64,000 bases of DNA from Chromohalobacter sarecensis (GCF_023061135.1 NZ_JAKGAN010000012.1:34511-98510), one strand, 5' to 3'; shown: positions 1 to 8,866, numbered from the stretch's first letter. The notes: generated by a model from the sequence alone, not told the origin. A program made the numbers and translations.

Positions 1-1218
1 ATGGCCGCCGTGACCCTGGGCGCCACGCTGTTCAGCTTTCTCTACTGGGGATTCGGCTTCCTGCGCATGGGCACCACCGGCCTCACCTCCCAGGCCGTGG
101 GGCGCGAGGACGACAGCAACATACGCAATCTGCTGGGGCAATCGTTGTTGCTGGCACTGGGCATCGGCGTGATGTTGATCCTGCTCGCCGAACCGCTCAT
201 CAGCTTCGGCCTCTACCTCCTCGACGGCAGCGAAGCCGCCATGTCACTCGCCGCGAGTTATGCGCATATTCGCATCCTCTCGGCCCCGGCGGTGATGGCC
301 AATTACGCGATTCTCGGCTGGTTCCTCGGCCAGCAGAATTCGCGGGTCACGCTGGCGATCATGGTGCTGACCAATAGCGTCAACATCGTCCTGGACCTCG
401 TGTTCGTGGTGGGCCTGGGCATGACTAGCGATGGCGTGGCCTGGGCCACAGTGATCGCCGATTACACTGCCTTGGCGGTTGGCCTGTGGCTGGTGGCGCG
501 GCAATTGAAGCTGCTGCAGGGGAAGTTCTTGCGCCAGCGCCTGCTACGCCTTGGCGCCTACTCCGAGCTTTTTCAGGTCAACCGGCACCTGTTCGTGCGC
601 ACCTTGGGGCTGCTTTTCGCCATGGCGTTCTTCACCGCCCAGGGCGCCAGCCAGGGCGATACGGTGCTCGCCGCCAACGCCGTGCTGATGCAATTCATCA
701 TGATCACCTCCTACGCGCTGGATGGCTTCGCCCATGCTGCCGAAGCCTTGACCGGCCGCGCCGTGGGACGCCGTGACTGGCCGTTGTTCGGGGCCTCGGT
801 GCGCGCAGCCGCACGCTTCTCGCTGATGACCGCCGGCGTCGCCATGGCGGCGTTCTTCTTCGGCGGCGACTACCTGATCGCCCTGCTTACCGACCTTCCG
901 GACGTGCGCGCCACAGCAGGTGACTATCTGCCTTGGATGATCGTCATGCCAGCCATCGCGGTGTGGAGCTACCTGCTCGACGGCGTCTTCATCGGCGCCA
1001 CCGCGACCCGCGAAATGCGCGATACCATCCTCCTGGCGCTCGCCGTCTACCTGCCGGTGTGGTGGTTCACGCAACCGCTAGGCAATCATGGCCTGTGGCT
1101 CGCCTTCACCGTCTTCACCCTGGTGCGCTCGGCAAGTCTCGCCGCCGTCTACCTGCACTACCGGCGCACGCGCTGGGCTGAGTCCCAGATCTCCCGCCAG
1201 GCGGACAATCACGCATGA
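1..1218 (+). CDS. dinF: DinF-like MATE family efflux transporter, 5' end outside window
   Basis: Multidrug/toxin extrusion carrier of the inner membrane. The 405 visible residues form about ten to eleven hydrophobic segments, and near the start is FLRMGTTGLTSQA, the stretch typical of DinF proteins just after the first helices. DinF proteins are usually about 440-460 residues, so roughly 40-50 N-terminal residues lie before base 1 and the first ATG is probably internal. In this family, export is driven by an H+ or Na+ gradient; the substrate cannot be read from sequence. In many bacteria dinF follows lexA, but that neighbour would lie outside the window. Family call is firm; the specific DinF name is moderately sure. 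Confidence 0.82.
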   Translation: MAAVTLGATLFSFLYWGFGFLRMGTTGLTSQAVGREDDSNIRNLLGQSLLLALGIGVMLILLAEPLISFGLYLLDGSEAAMSLAASYAHIRILSAPAVMANYAILGWFLGQQNSRVTLAIMVLTNSVNIVLDLVFVVGLGMTSDGVAWATVIADYTALAVGLWLVARQLKLLQGKFLRQRLLRLGAYSELFQVNRHLFVRTLGLLFAMAFFTAQGASQGDTVLAANAVLMQFIMITSYALDGFAHAAEALTGRAVGRRDWPLFGASVRAAARFSLMTAGVAMAAFFFGGDYLIALLTDLPDVRATAGDYLPWMIVMPAIAVWSYLLDGVFIGATATREMRDTILLALAVYLPVWWFTQPLGNHGLWLAFTVFTLVRSASLAAVYLHYRRTRWAESQISRQADNHA

Positions 1219-1264
1219 AACGTGGTAAACATTTCCCAGCCATGAATCGATCAATGGAGCCCGC

Positions 1265-1777
1265 ATGACCGACGACCTTCCCCGCCAGCATGAGCTCACC
1301 ATGACGGTGCTGATGACACCCGACATGGCCAACTTCAGTGGCAAGGTACATGGCGGCGCGATTCTCAAGAAGCTCGACGAAGTCGCCTATGCCTGCGCTA
1401 GCCGTTACTCCGGTTCCTATGTCGTGACGCTGTCGGTGGACCAGGTACGCTTTAAGCAACCCATCCATGTCGGTGAGCTGGTCACGTTTCTGGCCTCGGT
1501 CAACTATGTCGGGCGCTCCTCGATGGAGATCGGTATCAAGATCATCGCCGAATCGATCCAGGATCGCGTGATTCGCCACACCAACAGCTGCTACCTGACC
1601 ATGGTCGCAGTCGATCGCGATGGCAATCCCAACCCCGTACCACAACTGCAACTCGACACGCCGTTGCAGCAGTTGCGCTTCGAAAAAGCCAAATTGCGCA
1701 AGAAAATGCGCAAGCAAGAGGAACAGGAAGAACAGCGCGCCCAGGCCCATCTCGACGAGACCCGCAAGACATCCTGA
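1265..1777 (+). CDS. Acyl-CoA thioesterase, hot-dog fold (YciA/BACH-like)
   Basis: 170-residue protein expected to hydrolyse acyl-CoA thioesters in the cytoplasm. The segment NFSGKVHGGAILKKLDEVAY carries the HGG motif and following helix typical of hot-dog thioesterases of the YciA/cytosolic acyl-CoA hydrolase group. A beta-rich core follows (residues ~55-125). The last ~35 residues are a highly charged Lys/Glu/Gln helix, an extension beyond the catalytic domain. It starts 46 bases after the DinF-like gene and may be cotranscribed. Substrate chain length is not predictable. An ordinary family member apart from the charged tail. Confidence 0.85.
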   Translation: MTDDLPRQHELTMTVLMTPDMANFSGKVHGGAILKKLDEVAYACASRYSGSYVVTLSVDQVRFKQPIHVGELVTFLASVNYVGRSSMEIGIKIIAESIQDRVIRHTNSCYLTMVAVDRDGNPNPVPQLQLDTPLQQLRFEKAKLRKKMRKQEEQEEQRAQAHLDETRKTS

Positions 1778-1859
1778 CGTGGTATTTGGAAACTGATAGC
1801 GTGACTATGTGCAGGATGCATGCCGCCGCCTTGGCGCGGCGCCGCCGATGGAGAACTTG

Positions 1860-2864
1860 ATGAGCGCACCTTCCGCTTCCCCCTCGCCACGACGCGAGCG
1901 CCTTTATCTCGTCTGGGACATCGCCATCGTGGTGTTGGTCTCGGCGAATCTGTTGCTGCTGCTCGTCGATAGCCTGTTTCTCTTGCCGCCTTTGAATGCC
2001 GGTCTCGAAGCGCTGGCACCGAGCCTCCACCAGGCCTATGACAGCGCCATTCATCAGCGTTTCATGGCCATCGACCTGGTCTTCGTGAGCATCTTCCTGC
2101 TCGATGTCCTGGCCGGCTGGGCATTCGCTATCGCCGAGCGTCGTTACGCACGCTGGTTCTTCTATCCGTTTGTGCACTGGTACGACGTGCTGGGGTGCAT
2201 TCCCATCAGCGGCTTCCGCATCCTGCGTGTGCTGCGTCTCATCTCGCTGCTGATTCGGTTGCAGCGTCTGGGGGCCATCGATATTCGCCGTTGGCAGCTA
2301 TACGCCTTCTTCGAACGCTATTATCGCGTACTCATGGAGGAGCTTTCCGACCGCGTGGCGACGCGCCTGTTGAGTAGCCTGCAAGAGGAAGTCCAACGCA
2401 GCGACGACTTCACCAAGCGCCTCTCGGAAAAGGTGATCCAGCCACGCAAGGAGGCGCTGGTCGACGAGATCGCCCGGCGTCTCGAGACCACCGTCGACAA
2501 GAGCTACGCCGAAAACCATCAGGAAGTGCATCGCTACGTGGCGGCCTTGGTCACCCGCACGCTCGAGGAAAACCAGGAGCTCGCCCGGCTGAGACGCCTG
2601 CCCATGGGCGAGCATATGGCCCATGCCATGGAACGCAGCCTGAGCGACGTCGCCAGCCGCGTGGTCCACGAGGCCATCGATGGACTCCGCTCGCCGCGTT
2701 TCAAGAGCCTCATCGGCGACCTGGCGGGCAGCGGCATCGACGCTTGGCTATACGTCGACCAGCGCACCGACCGCGTCACCGAGCAGGTGTTGATCGAAAC
2801 GCTGGAAATGCTCAAGGACGAGATCGCCGTGCAGCGCTGGAGAGACGAACTCGACCTCCGGTGA
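1860..2864 (+). CDS. Voltage-sensor-like membrane protein lacking a pore, with long helical cytoplasmic domain
   Basis: 334 residues from the ATG at 1860, chosen because GGAG sits 6 bases upstream; an in-frame ATG at 1809 has no clear ribosome site. Four hydrophobic segments at ~15-42, 66-92, 100-116 and 118-137 match S1-S4 of a voltage-sensing domain: S2 has an acidic residue (D82) after aromatics, S3 reads HWYDVLGCIP, and S4 has arginines at 120, 123, 126, 133 and 136, mostly at three-residue spacing. No S5-pore-S6 or selectivity filter follows; residues ~140-334 are soluble, charged and helix-rich. It could be annotated as an ion transporter, but the pore is absent. Stand-alone sensor, proton channel or sensor fused to a regulatory domain are all possible. 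Function unknown. Confidence 0.7.
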   Translation: MSAPSASPSPRRERLYLVWDIAIVVLVSANLLLLLVDSLFLLPPLNAGLEALAPSLHQAYDSAIHQRFMAIDLVFVSIFLLDVLAGWAFAIAERRYARWFFYPFVHWYDVLGCIPISGFRILRVLRLISLLIRLQRLGAIDIRRWQLYAFFERYYRVLMEELSDRVATRLLSSLQEEVQRSDDFTKRLSEKVIQPRKEALVDEIARRLETTVDKSYAENHQEVHRYVAALVTRTLEENQELARLRRLPMGEHMAHAMERSLSDVASRVVHEAIDGLRSPRFKSLIGDLAGSGIDAWLYVDQRTDRVTEQVLIETLEMLKDEIAVQRWRDELDLR

Positions 2865-2876
2865 ATCAGTAGGGTC

Positions 2877-3914
2877 TCAGGTTATCCGCAAGGTGGTGTA
2901 CGGCGCCTCGCAGGCGTGGCGCTCGTCACGTTCATCGATGCTGCCCAACGACATGTCGCGATCGTTGTCATAGGCTACGAACAAGCGCTCGCTATCCAGA
3001 ATCGCCAAACCTTCCGCCTTGTGTTCGAACTCCAGGGCATCGCCGGCCATCGTACGAACCAGCGTCGGCGCTTTACCCGCCGCGAACTCCTCGAGCGATA
3101 CCACCCAAAGGTAGCCGCCGATGCGTTCCTCTTCTTCCTCCTCGACCTCGAAGCTCGTCAACAGGAACAAGCGCTGGTGATGGGGATCGTACTCCAGGCT
3201 GGACAGGCCGCAGTCATAGCGCACCTCGGGCTGCTGCTGGGGCGAGAAGCGGTAAAACTCGCGTAGCCTGTCGACGAACACCAGATTGCCCTCGGCATTG
3301 ATGCTGTAGTGCGCCCCCACGACACGACACACATAGTCGAAGTCTTCGTGGGAATAGCCTTGTTCACGCACGCCGAAGAGCAGCAGGCCGTCACCACGTT
3401 CCCCCGGAATCGCCGCCAGCCCTTCTATCTTGAAATACGGATAGCCGATGGCGCCGTCGAGTTTGTTGCGCAGCTCCAGTGAGCCTTCGACGCCGTCACG
3501 CGGGTCGGGGTCGACCACTTGCACCTGCTCGGGCTCGCCCAGCGGCCAGATCAGTAGATGGTTGTAGGCATTGAGCGCATGACTTTCCATATCGATGCGA
3601 TCGAACCCAGTGGTCGCCAGCACGTAGCGGCCGTCGGCGGTCAACGCGAAGTCCTCGTACTTGACCGCCCGCTTGATGGCATCCGCCGTGAAGTACTCCA
3701 GGCCGCTATCATCGGGGCCGTCAGCAGTGATCGGAACAGAGAAGACAGCCGAACGTGCGTCACCGGGAATTGGCTTGTCGCTGGCCAAAATCAGACGCTG
3801 ACCATCGTAGACAACGGCAGACACCTCCACATTGACCAGCTTGCCGTTCTCGTCGCGCAGGCCGGTGGGGAAACAATGCAGCGTTCCTTCTTGTAGCACC
3901 TCGGCATTGGCCAT
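2877..3914 (-). CDS. Conserved hypothetical protein, predicted beta-propeller (DUF3616/esterase-like)
   Basis: 345 residues, no signal peptide, rich in short beta-strand patterns with acidic loops (including a run of glutamates near residue 258). The repeated strand-turn pattern and the KAEGLAIL segment near the C-terminus resemble propeller proteins of the DUF3616/phytase-esterase-like group, where K-x-E-G-L-A is common. No catalytic residues can be assigned. It converges on the voltage-sensor-like gene, with only 12 bases between their stops. The acidic composition fits a halophile's cytoplasm. Family placement is tentative; the reading frame itself is convincing. Confidence 0.6.
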   Translation of the reverse strand: MANAEVLQEGTLHCFPTGLRDENGKLVNVEVSAVVYDGQRLILASDKPIPGDARSAVFSVPITADGPDDSGLEYFTADAIKRAVKYEDFALTADGRYVLATTGFDRIDMESHALNAYNHLLIWPLGEPEQVQVVDPDPRDGVEGSLELRNKLDGAIGYPYFKIEGLAAIPGERGDGLLLFGVREQGYSHEDFDYVCRVVGAHYSINAEGNLVFVDRLREFYRFSPQQQPEVRYDCGLSSLEYDPHHQRLFLLTSFEVEEEEEERIGGYLWVVSLEEFAAGKAPTLVRTMAGDALEFEHKAEGLAILDSERLFVAYDNDRDMSLGSIDERDERHACEAPYTTLRIT

Positions 3915-4066
3915 GAGGTCTCCTTGATCGCGTTATAGCTTAACCACTGCATCGTAACGCGAAATCCACGTAGGGTCGCAAAGCAGCATGATAGTTTGTA
4001 ATCGTGGCATCCGACCGGCAAGTAGCCGTCTGCGTGTTTTCATCCTCCGCTAGGTGGCCGGCATGC

Positions 4067-4378
4067 TCAACCGCAGGTTAACTCGACAATATTGTCCTGA
4101 TCGTCGAGTTTGACGTTGAGGCGGTCCGCGCGGTAATCCATCGTCACCGCCTGGCCGGGACGAATCACGCGAACACGCTCGGCGGCACTGTCGGTTTCCA
4201 ATTGGTCCACTGTCTCGCCATCGGCACGTTGACCCACGTAGTCGTTCAGTGTCTTGGCACCACAGGCGTCGTCTTGCGACATCGATGGCGGGGGTGGCGC
4301 CTCATCCGGTGTCGAACTGCCGGCACACCCCGCCAGCAGGAATACCGCCATTACACCGCTCAGTGCGTATTTGCTCAT
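4067..4378 (-). CDS. Lipoprotein with I78-type peptidase inhibitor domain
   Basis: 103 residues. A signal peptide ends in the lipobox LLAGC (Cys18), followed by a Pro/Ser linker and a small domain of ~65 residues. DACGAKTLNDYVGQ, the segment RVIRPGQAVTMDYRADRLNV and the terminal CG match the peptidase inhibitor I78 family, whose members resemble potato inhibitor I folds and commonly occur as proteobacterial lipoproteins. The two domain cysteines could form a disulphide. Likely anchored in the outer or inner membrane facing the periplasm. Inhibitory activity is family-level inference only. It is divergent from the osmoprotectant operon. Confidence 0.8.
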   Translation of the reverse strand: MSKYALSGVMAVFLLAGCAGSSTPDEAPPPPSMSQDDACGAKTLNDYVGQRADGETVDQLETDSAAERVRVIRPGQAVTMDYRADRLNVKLDDQDNIVELTCG

Positions 4379-4473
4379 GTCGTTTCCTCTTCATTCAATA
4401 CAACTTGCAACCAGCGTATCCAAGCATCGCCCATGAGACCACCTGCATTCCCTCTCGCTGCGCGAGCCGAGAA

Positions 4474-4482
4474 TGCTAGACT
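4474..4482 (+). promoter_or_regulatory. Candidate extended -10 (sigma-S-like) of osmoprotectant operon
   Basis: TGCTAGACT lies 49 bases before the substrate-binding protein start. TG-N-TAGACT is an extended -10, and CTAGACT resembles the sigma-S-preferred CTAYACT core. No good -35 is visible. The E. coli yehZYXW operon is known to be sigma-S dependent, which fits. Inferred from sequence only. Confidence 0.4.
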
Positions 4483-4531
4483 CAAGGCTGGAACCGTCGC
4501 GACGCCCGTCATTTCCAAGGAGTCAGGAATA

Positions 4532-5464
4532 ATGCAAGGCACATTCAAGTATTTCTCCACCGCCGTGCTCGGCCTGGCCGCCGGCGCGGCGTTGTCGTTG
4601 ACCCCGGCGTTCGCCGATGAGCCGGTGCGCGTCTCATCGAAGATCGATACCGAAGGCGCCTTGCTGGGCAACATGATCGTCAAGCGCCTGGAACAGGCCG
4701 ACATTCCCGTCGAGGACAAGCTGCAGCTCGGCCCGACCAACATCGTGCGCAGTGCCTTGCTCGAAGATGAGATCGACCTGTATCCCGAATATACCGGCAA
4801 CGGGGCCTTTTTCACGCAGACCACCGATGACGATGCGTGGAAACGCTCGGGCGAGGGTTACGAGAAAATTCGCGCCTACGACAAGGAACACAACGACCTG
4901 GCATGGCTCACCCCGGCGCCTGCCAACAATACCTGGGCCATCGCGTTGCGCCGTGACGTCGCCGACGAACACGATCTCTCCACCATGGAGGATTTCGCCG
5001 CCTGGATACGCGATGGCGGCGAGATCAAGCTCGCCGGCTCCGCCGAATTCGTGGAAAGCGATGCCGCACTGCCCAGCTTCCAGCGTGCCTATGACTTCAG
5101 CCTCGATCAGGACCAGCTACTGGTGCTCTCAGGCGGCAACACGGCAGCCACCATTCGCGCCGCCGCCGAAAATACCAGCGGCACCAATGCGGCGATGGTC
5201 TATGCCACCGACGGCGCCATCCCCGCCGCCGATCTCAAAGTCATGGACGATACCCAAGGCGTCCAGATGGTCTATGAGCCAGCGCCGGTGATTCGCCAAG
5301 CCACGCTCGATGCCTATCCGCAGATTCCTGAGCTGCTCAAGCCCGTTTTCGAAGGGCTCGACCGGGAAACCCTGCAGTCGCTCAACCGTCGCATTCAGGT
5401 CGATGGTGAACCGGCCGGCGATGTCGCCGAGGATTACCTGGAATCACAAGACCTGCTCGACTGA
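4532..5464 (+). CDS. osmF: Osmoprotectant ABC transporter, periplasmic substrate-binding protein (OsmF/YehZ-like)
   Basis: 310 residues from the ATG at 4532 (AAGGAG nine bases upstream). The longer frame opening at 4202 would add 110 residues overlapping the opposite gene and is rejected. A signal peptide ends near TPAFA (residue ~28). The mature protein begins with KIDTEGALLGNMIV and contains DLYPEYTGN, both typical of OpuAC/OsmF-type binding proteins for quaternary amines such as glycine betaine or choline. It is the first of four genes in the order binding protein, permease, ATPase, permease, as in yehZYXW. Substrate is inferred, and affinity may be low as in E. coli YehZ. Confidence 0.88.
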   Translation: MQGTFKYFSTAVLGLAAGAALSLTPAFADEPVRVSSKIDTEGALLGNMIVKRLEQADIPVEDKLQLGPTNIVRSALLEDEIDLYPEYTGNGAFFTQTTDDDAWKRSGEGYEKIRAYDKEHNDLAWLTPAPANNTWAIALRRDVADEHDLSTMEDFAAWIRDGGEIKLAGSAEFVESDAALPSFQRAYDFSLDQDQLLVLSGGNTAATIRAAAENTSGTNAAMVYATDGAIPAADLKVMDDTQGVQMVYEPAPVIRQATLDAYPQIPELLKPVFEGLDRETLQSLNRRIQVDGEPAGDVAEDYLESQDLLD

Positions 5465-5473
5465 CGGCTGCCG

Positions 5474-6682
5474 GTGTCCGTTTCTCACGTTCCCACCAGC
5501 GACGCGGCCAACGTTCGCTTGGTGGCCAATCGCGTCCTGGTCACGCTGCTTTGCGCGGGGCTCCTGGCGGCCTGGCTATTGCCCTTCGCCACGATGTCGC
5601 CCAACCGTCTGGCCTCCGGGCAAACCGTCGGCCTGAGCGCGGCGTTATCAGCTTGGCAAATGAGCGCGCTTCTAGTCCTGTGCGCGGTGTTGGCCATAGC
5701 GGCGCTGAGACGCCCGCTCCCGCGCGGGCTCGCCCACGGCGTGGTCTTGCTGGCCAGCCTGGGGCTGTTGCTGATCACGCTATATAGCCTGGGCGACTAC
5801 GCACAACGCACGCTGGCCGAAAAATCGCCGTCGGCGCGGGTCTCGCAAGGGGCGGCCTTCTGGGTGATGGTATTCTGCTGCGCCCTGGCCGCCATCGATG
5901 CCTTTCAGCGCGCCGCCAGCGGTTGGCTGTTGCGTCTAGGTTACATGCTGATCGCGGGGGGGAGCGTGGCGATGTTGTTCGCCAGCGGCCATTTCGACGA
6001 TCTGTCGATCATCCGCGAATACGCCAACATCCGCGACAACTTCAGTGATCAGTTCATCACGCACTTGGTGCTGGTGGGCTCCGCGCTAGGGCCAGCGTTA
6101 CTCATCGGCATTCCACTGGGCCTGCTGGCCCATCGCCACGTGCGCCTGCAGGGAACGCTGTTCAGCGTGCTCAATTTCTTCCAGACGATTCCCTCGATTG
6201 CCCTGTTCGCCCTGCTCGTCGCGCCGCTTTCGGCACTCGGCAACGCCTTCCCATTGCTCGGCGAATGGGGCGTCAAAGGCATCGGTGCCGCACCGGCCAT
6301 CATCGCACTGGTGATGTACGCGCTGCTGCCGGTAGTACGTAATACCTATGCCGGACTCAAGGGCGTGCCGCCCGCCACCGTGGAAGCCGCACGCGGCATG
6401 GGCATGACCGCGCGTCAGGTGCTGTGGCGCGTGGAAATCCCTTTGGCGTTGCCGGTGATGCTTTCGGGGCTGCGCATCGTCACCGTGCAGGCCATCGGCC
6501 TGACCGTGGTGGCGGCACTGATCGGTGCCGGGGGCCTGGGCGCCTTTATCTTCCAGGGCCTCGGCCAATATGCCATCGATTTGGTCCTGCTCGGCGCGAT
6601 TCCCACCATCGTGCTGGCGGTGATCGCCGATTTCACGCTGCAGATGCTGGTCGTGCTGAGCAAGCCGGCCGGCACCCGCTGA
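5474..6682 (+). CDS. yehY: Osmoprotectant ABC transporter permease (YehY-like, long form)
   Basis: 402 residues from a GTG start at 5474, nine bases after the binding-protein stop. The N-terminal ~190 residues hold several extra membrane helices. The C-terminal ~200 residues are a standard binding-protein-dependent permease domain, with the EAARGMGMTARQVLWRVEIP loop that contacts the ATPase. The long N-terminal membrane region distinguishes YehY-type from short OpuCB-type permeases. Together with the second permease at 7741 it should form a heterodimeric channel. Confidence 0.87.
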   Translation: MSVSHVPTSDAANVRLVANRVLVTLLCAGLLAAWLLPFATMSPNRLASGQTVGLSAALSAWQMSALLVLCAVLAIAALRRPLPRGLAHGVVLLASLGLLLITLYSLGDYAQRTLAEKSPSARVSQGAAFWVMVFCCALAAIDAFQRAASGWLLRLGYMLIAGGSVAMLFASGHFDDLSIIREYANIRDNFSDQFITHLVLVGSALGPALLIGIPLGLLAHRHVRLQGTLFSVLNFFQTIPSIALFALLVAPLSALGNAFPLLGEWGVKGIGAAPAIIALVMYALLPVVRNTYAGLKGVPPATVEAARGMGMTARQVLWRVEIPLALPVMLSGLRIVTVQAIGLTVVAALIGAGGLGAFIFQGLGQYAIDLVLLGAIPTIVLAVIADFTLQMLVVLSKPAGTR

Positions 6683-6694
6683 TAGGTAACACCG

Positions 6695-7744
6695 ATGATC
6701 GAACTTCAGGGATTGACCAAGCGGTATGGCGATACACGCGTCGTCGACGATATCTCGCTGACCGTTGAACAGGGCGAATTCTGCGTGCTTATCGGCCCCT
6801 CGGGGTGCGGCAAGTCGACCACGTTAAAGATGATCAATCGCCTGATCGCTCATAGCGAGGGCAAGATCCTGGTGAGCGGCGACGATATCACCACCCTGCC
6901 GCCGGAACGCCTGCGTCGCCGCATCGGCTACGCCATCCAGTCGATCGGGCTGTTCCCGCACTGGCGCGTCGCGGACAATATCGCCACCGTGCCCAGACTG
7001 CTCAAGTGGCCGTCGTCACGCATCGCCGCACGCGTTGACGAATTGCTGGCCTTGTTCCAGCTCGACGCTGACGGACTGCACGACAAGTATCCGCATCAAC
7101 TCTCGGGTGGTCAGGCGCAGCGTGTCGGTGTGGCCCGCGCCCTGGCCGCCGATCCCGACGTGCTACTGATGGATGAGCCCTTCGGCGCCGTCGATCCGCT
7201 GACGCGCGATACCTTGCAGGCCGAATTGGCACGCGTGCATCGTCAGACCGGCAAGACCATCGTCTTCGTCACCCACGACATGGACGAGGCCTTGCGCCTG
7301 GCCTCCCGCGTGGCGCTGCTCAATGCCGGCCAACTGGTGCAATACGACCGTCCGGCGGAGCTTCTCGTCGCCCCCGCCAACGATTTCGTGCGCGACTTTA
7401 TCGGACGCGCCGACCTGGGCCTCAAGCTGCTCTCGCGGCGCCGGGTCGAGGAGTATTGCCGGCCCGCGCAGCGCACGCGCAACAACGCCATCGCCAGCGC
7501 GCCGATCACCTGGCAAGTGGACGCCGACGACCGCCCCATGGCGCTGCTGGGCGGCCGCCTGGGCGAATCCGATATAGCGCGCACGGTGGTCAATCCCGAG
7601 TGGATCGCCACGCCGGAGATGTCGATGAAGGAGGCCTTGTCACGCATGGTGTGGTTTCGCGTGACGGCCTTGCCGGTGCTTGATAACGAAGGGCGCCTGC
7701 TGGGCGAAGTGACGATGTCAGGCGTCATGGGGCACCGTTCATGA
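6695..7744 (+). CDS. yehX: Osmoprotectant ABC transporter ATPase (YehX/OpuCA-like)
   Basis: 349-residue cytoplasmic ATPase. Walker A GPSGCGKST is at residues 34-42, followed by the signature LSGGQAQRVGVARAL, Walker B VLLMDEPFGAVD and the switch histidine in FVTHDMDEAL. The C-terminal ~90 residues after the ABC domain contain a single CBS-like half (ending VTALPVLDNEGRLLGEVT), shorter than the tandem CBS pair of OpuCA. In this family the CBS region can couple activity to ionic strength. The gene overlaps the next permease by four bases (ATGA), indicating translational coupling. Confidence 0.9.
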   Translation: MIELQGLTKRYGDTRVVDDISLTVEQGEFCVLIGPSGCGKSTTLKMINRLIAHSEGKILVSGDDITTLPPERLRRRIGYAIQSIGLFPHWRVADNIATVPRLLKWPSSRIAARVDELLALFQLDADGLHDKYPHQLSGGQAQRVGVARALAADPDVLLMDEPFGAVDPLTRDTLQAELARVHRQTGKTIVFVTHDMDEALRLASRVALLNAGQLVQYDRPAELLVAPANDFVRDFIGRADLGLKLLSRRRVEEYCRPAQRTRNNAIASAPITWQVDADDRPMALLGGRLGESDIARTVVNPEWIATPEMSMKEALSRMVWFRVTALPVLDNEGRLLGEVTMSGVMGHRS

Positions 7745-8511
7745 GCGTCAGCGCACTGTCCCGTGCACCTTCCTCGCGCCGTGTTCTGCTGATTGCGCTC
7801 AGTGCCTTGCTGATCGCGCTGGTCCTAGGCATGGAGCAGTTGGCACCGCTGTTTCGGGCGCTGTTTCCCGATCAGGACCCAGCGATGTATCAGCGCGAGA
7901 GTTTTCTCAATCTGACGCTCGCTCACCTCGCCCTGGTGCTGGTGTCGTCGCTCATCTCGGTGAGTGTCGGCGTGGCAGCAGGGCTTTTCGTCACGCGGCC
8001 GGCGGGGCGTGAGTTCGAGCCCTTGGTGTCGACGCTGGCCGCCATCGGCCAGACCTTCCCTCCGGCGGCGGTGCTGGCAATCGTCGTGCCCATTGCCGGT
8101 TTCGGCTTCGTGCCCACGCTGGTGGCACTGGTGCTCTATGGCCTCTTGCCCGTGGTGCAGAATACCGTCGCCGGGCTCGGCACGGTGCCCTCGCAAACGC
8201 TCGAGGCCGCGCGCGGCAATGGCATGAGTGCCTGGCAGATCCTGTGGCGCATCGAACTGCCTCTGGCGATGCGCGTCATCATCGCCGGCGTGCGCGTCTC
8301 GGTGATCATCAATATCGGCACGGCCACCATCGGTTCTACGGTCGGCGCCAAGACGCTGGGCACGCCGATCATCGCCGGCCTGGTGGGCAACAATCTACCT
8401 TATGTGATTCAGGGGGCGGTACTGGTGGGTCTGCTGGCCATTGTCACCGACCTGGCGTTCGAACGGCTGGAACAACGCTTCTCGTTCGGCGCTAGCGGGG
8501 CGGCGTCATGA
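7741..8511 (+). CDS. yehW: Osmoprotectant ABC transporter permease (YehW-like)
   Basis: 256 residues, about six membrane helices. It carries the permease loop motif EAARGNGMSAWQILWRIELP and the TIGSTVGAKTLGTPI region shared by OpuCB/OpuCD and YehW proteins. The ATG overlaps the ATPase stop. It is the last gene of the operon; the hairpin downstream at 8564-8591 has its T-run on the minus strand and serves the convergent entericidin-like gene rather than this operon. Confidence 0.9.
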   Translation: MSVSALSRAPSSRRVLLIALSALLIALVLGMEQLAPLFRALFPDQDPAMYQRESFLNLTLAHLALVLVSSLISVSVGVAAGLFVTRPAGREFEPLVSTLAAIGQTFPPAAVLAIVVPIAGFGFVPTLVALVLYGLLPVVQNTVAGLGTVPSQTLEAARGNGMSAWQILWRIELPLAMRVIIAGVRVSVIINIGTATIGSTVGAKTLGTPIIAGLVGNNLPYVIQGAVLVGLLAIVTDLAFERLEQRFSFGASGAAS

Positions 8512-8554
8512 GCGGGACATCTAGCGAACCAAGGTAAGCGGCATCGCGGGGAGG

Positions 8555-8591
8555 GAAAAAACAAGCCCGCCGCCTTCAAAGGCGGCGGGCT
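8555..8591 (-). terminator. Rho-independent terminator of first entericidin-like gene
   Basis: Perfect 11-bp stem AGCCCGCCGCC/GGCGGCGGGCT with a TTCAAA loop (8564-8591). Read on the minus strand it is followed by TTGTTTTTTC. It ends the small lipoprotein gene 8 bases away. Confidence 0.9.
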
Positions 8592-8598
8592 AAATACC

Positions 8599-8730
8599 TT
8601 AATTGGCAGCGTCTTGCACTTCTTCGCCACCTTGCTCGATGTCTTCACCAGCGCCTTCGAAGGTATTGCAACCGGTAATTGCACCAGCGGTGAACATCAG
8701 TAGCAGGGAAAAAGCCAGCATGCGTTTCAT
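8599..8730 (-). CDS. Entericidin A/B family small lipoprotein (copy 1)
   Basis: 43 residues: MKR start, hydrophobic signal and lipobox (ITGC, Cys21). The mature part NTFEGAGEDIEQGGEEVQDA has the N-T-x-x-G-x-G-x-D-x-x-x-G-G-x-x pattern of entericidins. These are small membrane lipoproteins; in E. coli EcnA and EcnB were described as an antidote/toxin pair affecting stationary-phase lysis. A second copy lies 136 bases away on the same strand. The gene is too short for most ORF cut-offs. Which copy would act as toxin or antidote cannot be told, and such lipoproteins are often simply envelope components. Confidence 0.88.
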   Translation of the reverse strand: MKRMLAFSLLLMFTAGAITGCNTFEGAGEDIEQGGEEVQDAAN

Positions 8731-8866
8731 AGTCGTGTCTCCTTCACGGTATCAAGCGGGAATATTCCCGCGGGTCCAAACCCATTCTTGGGTAATCTTA
8801 TCCGCCATACCGGCGGCACGCTCACAACGTAGCAAAGCTAGCGGCGCTATGCATCCTTTCCAGGAC

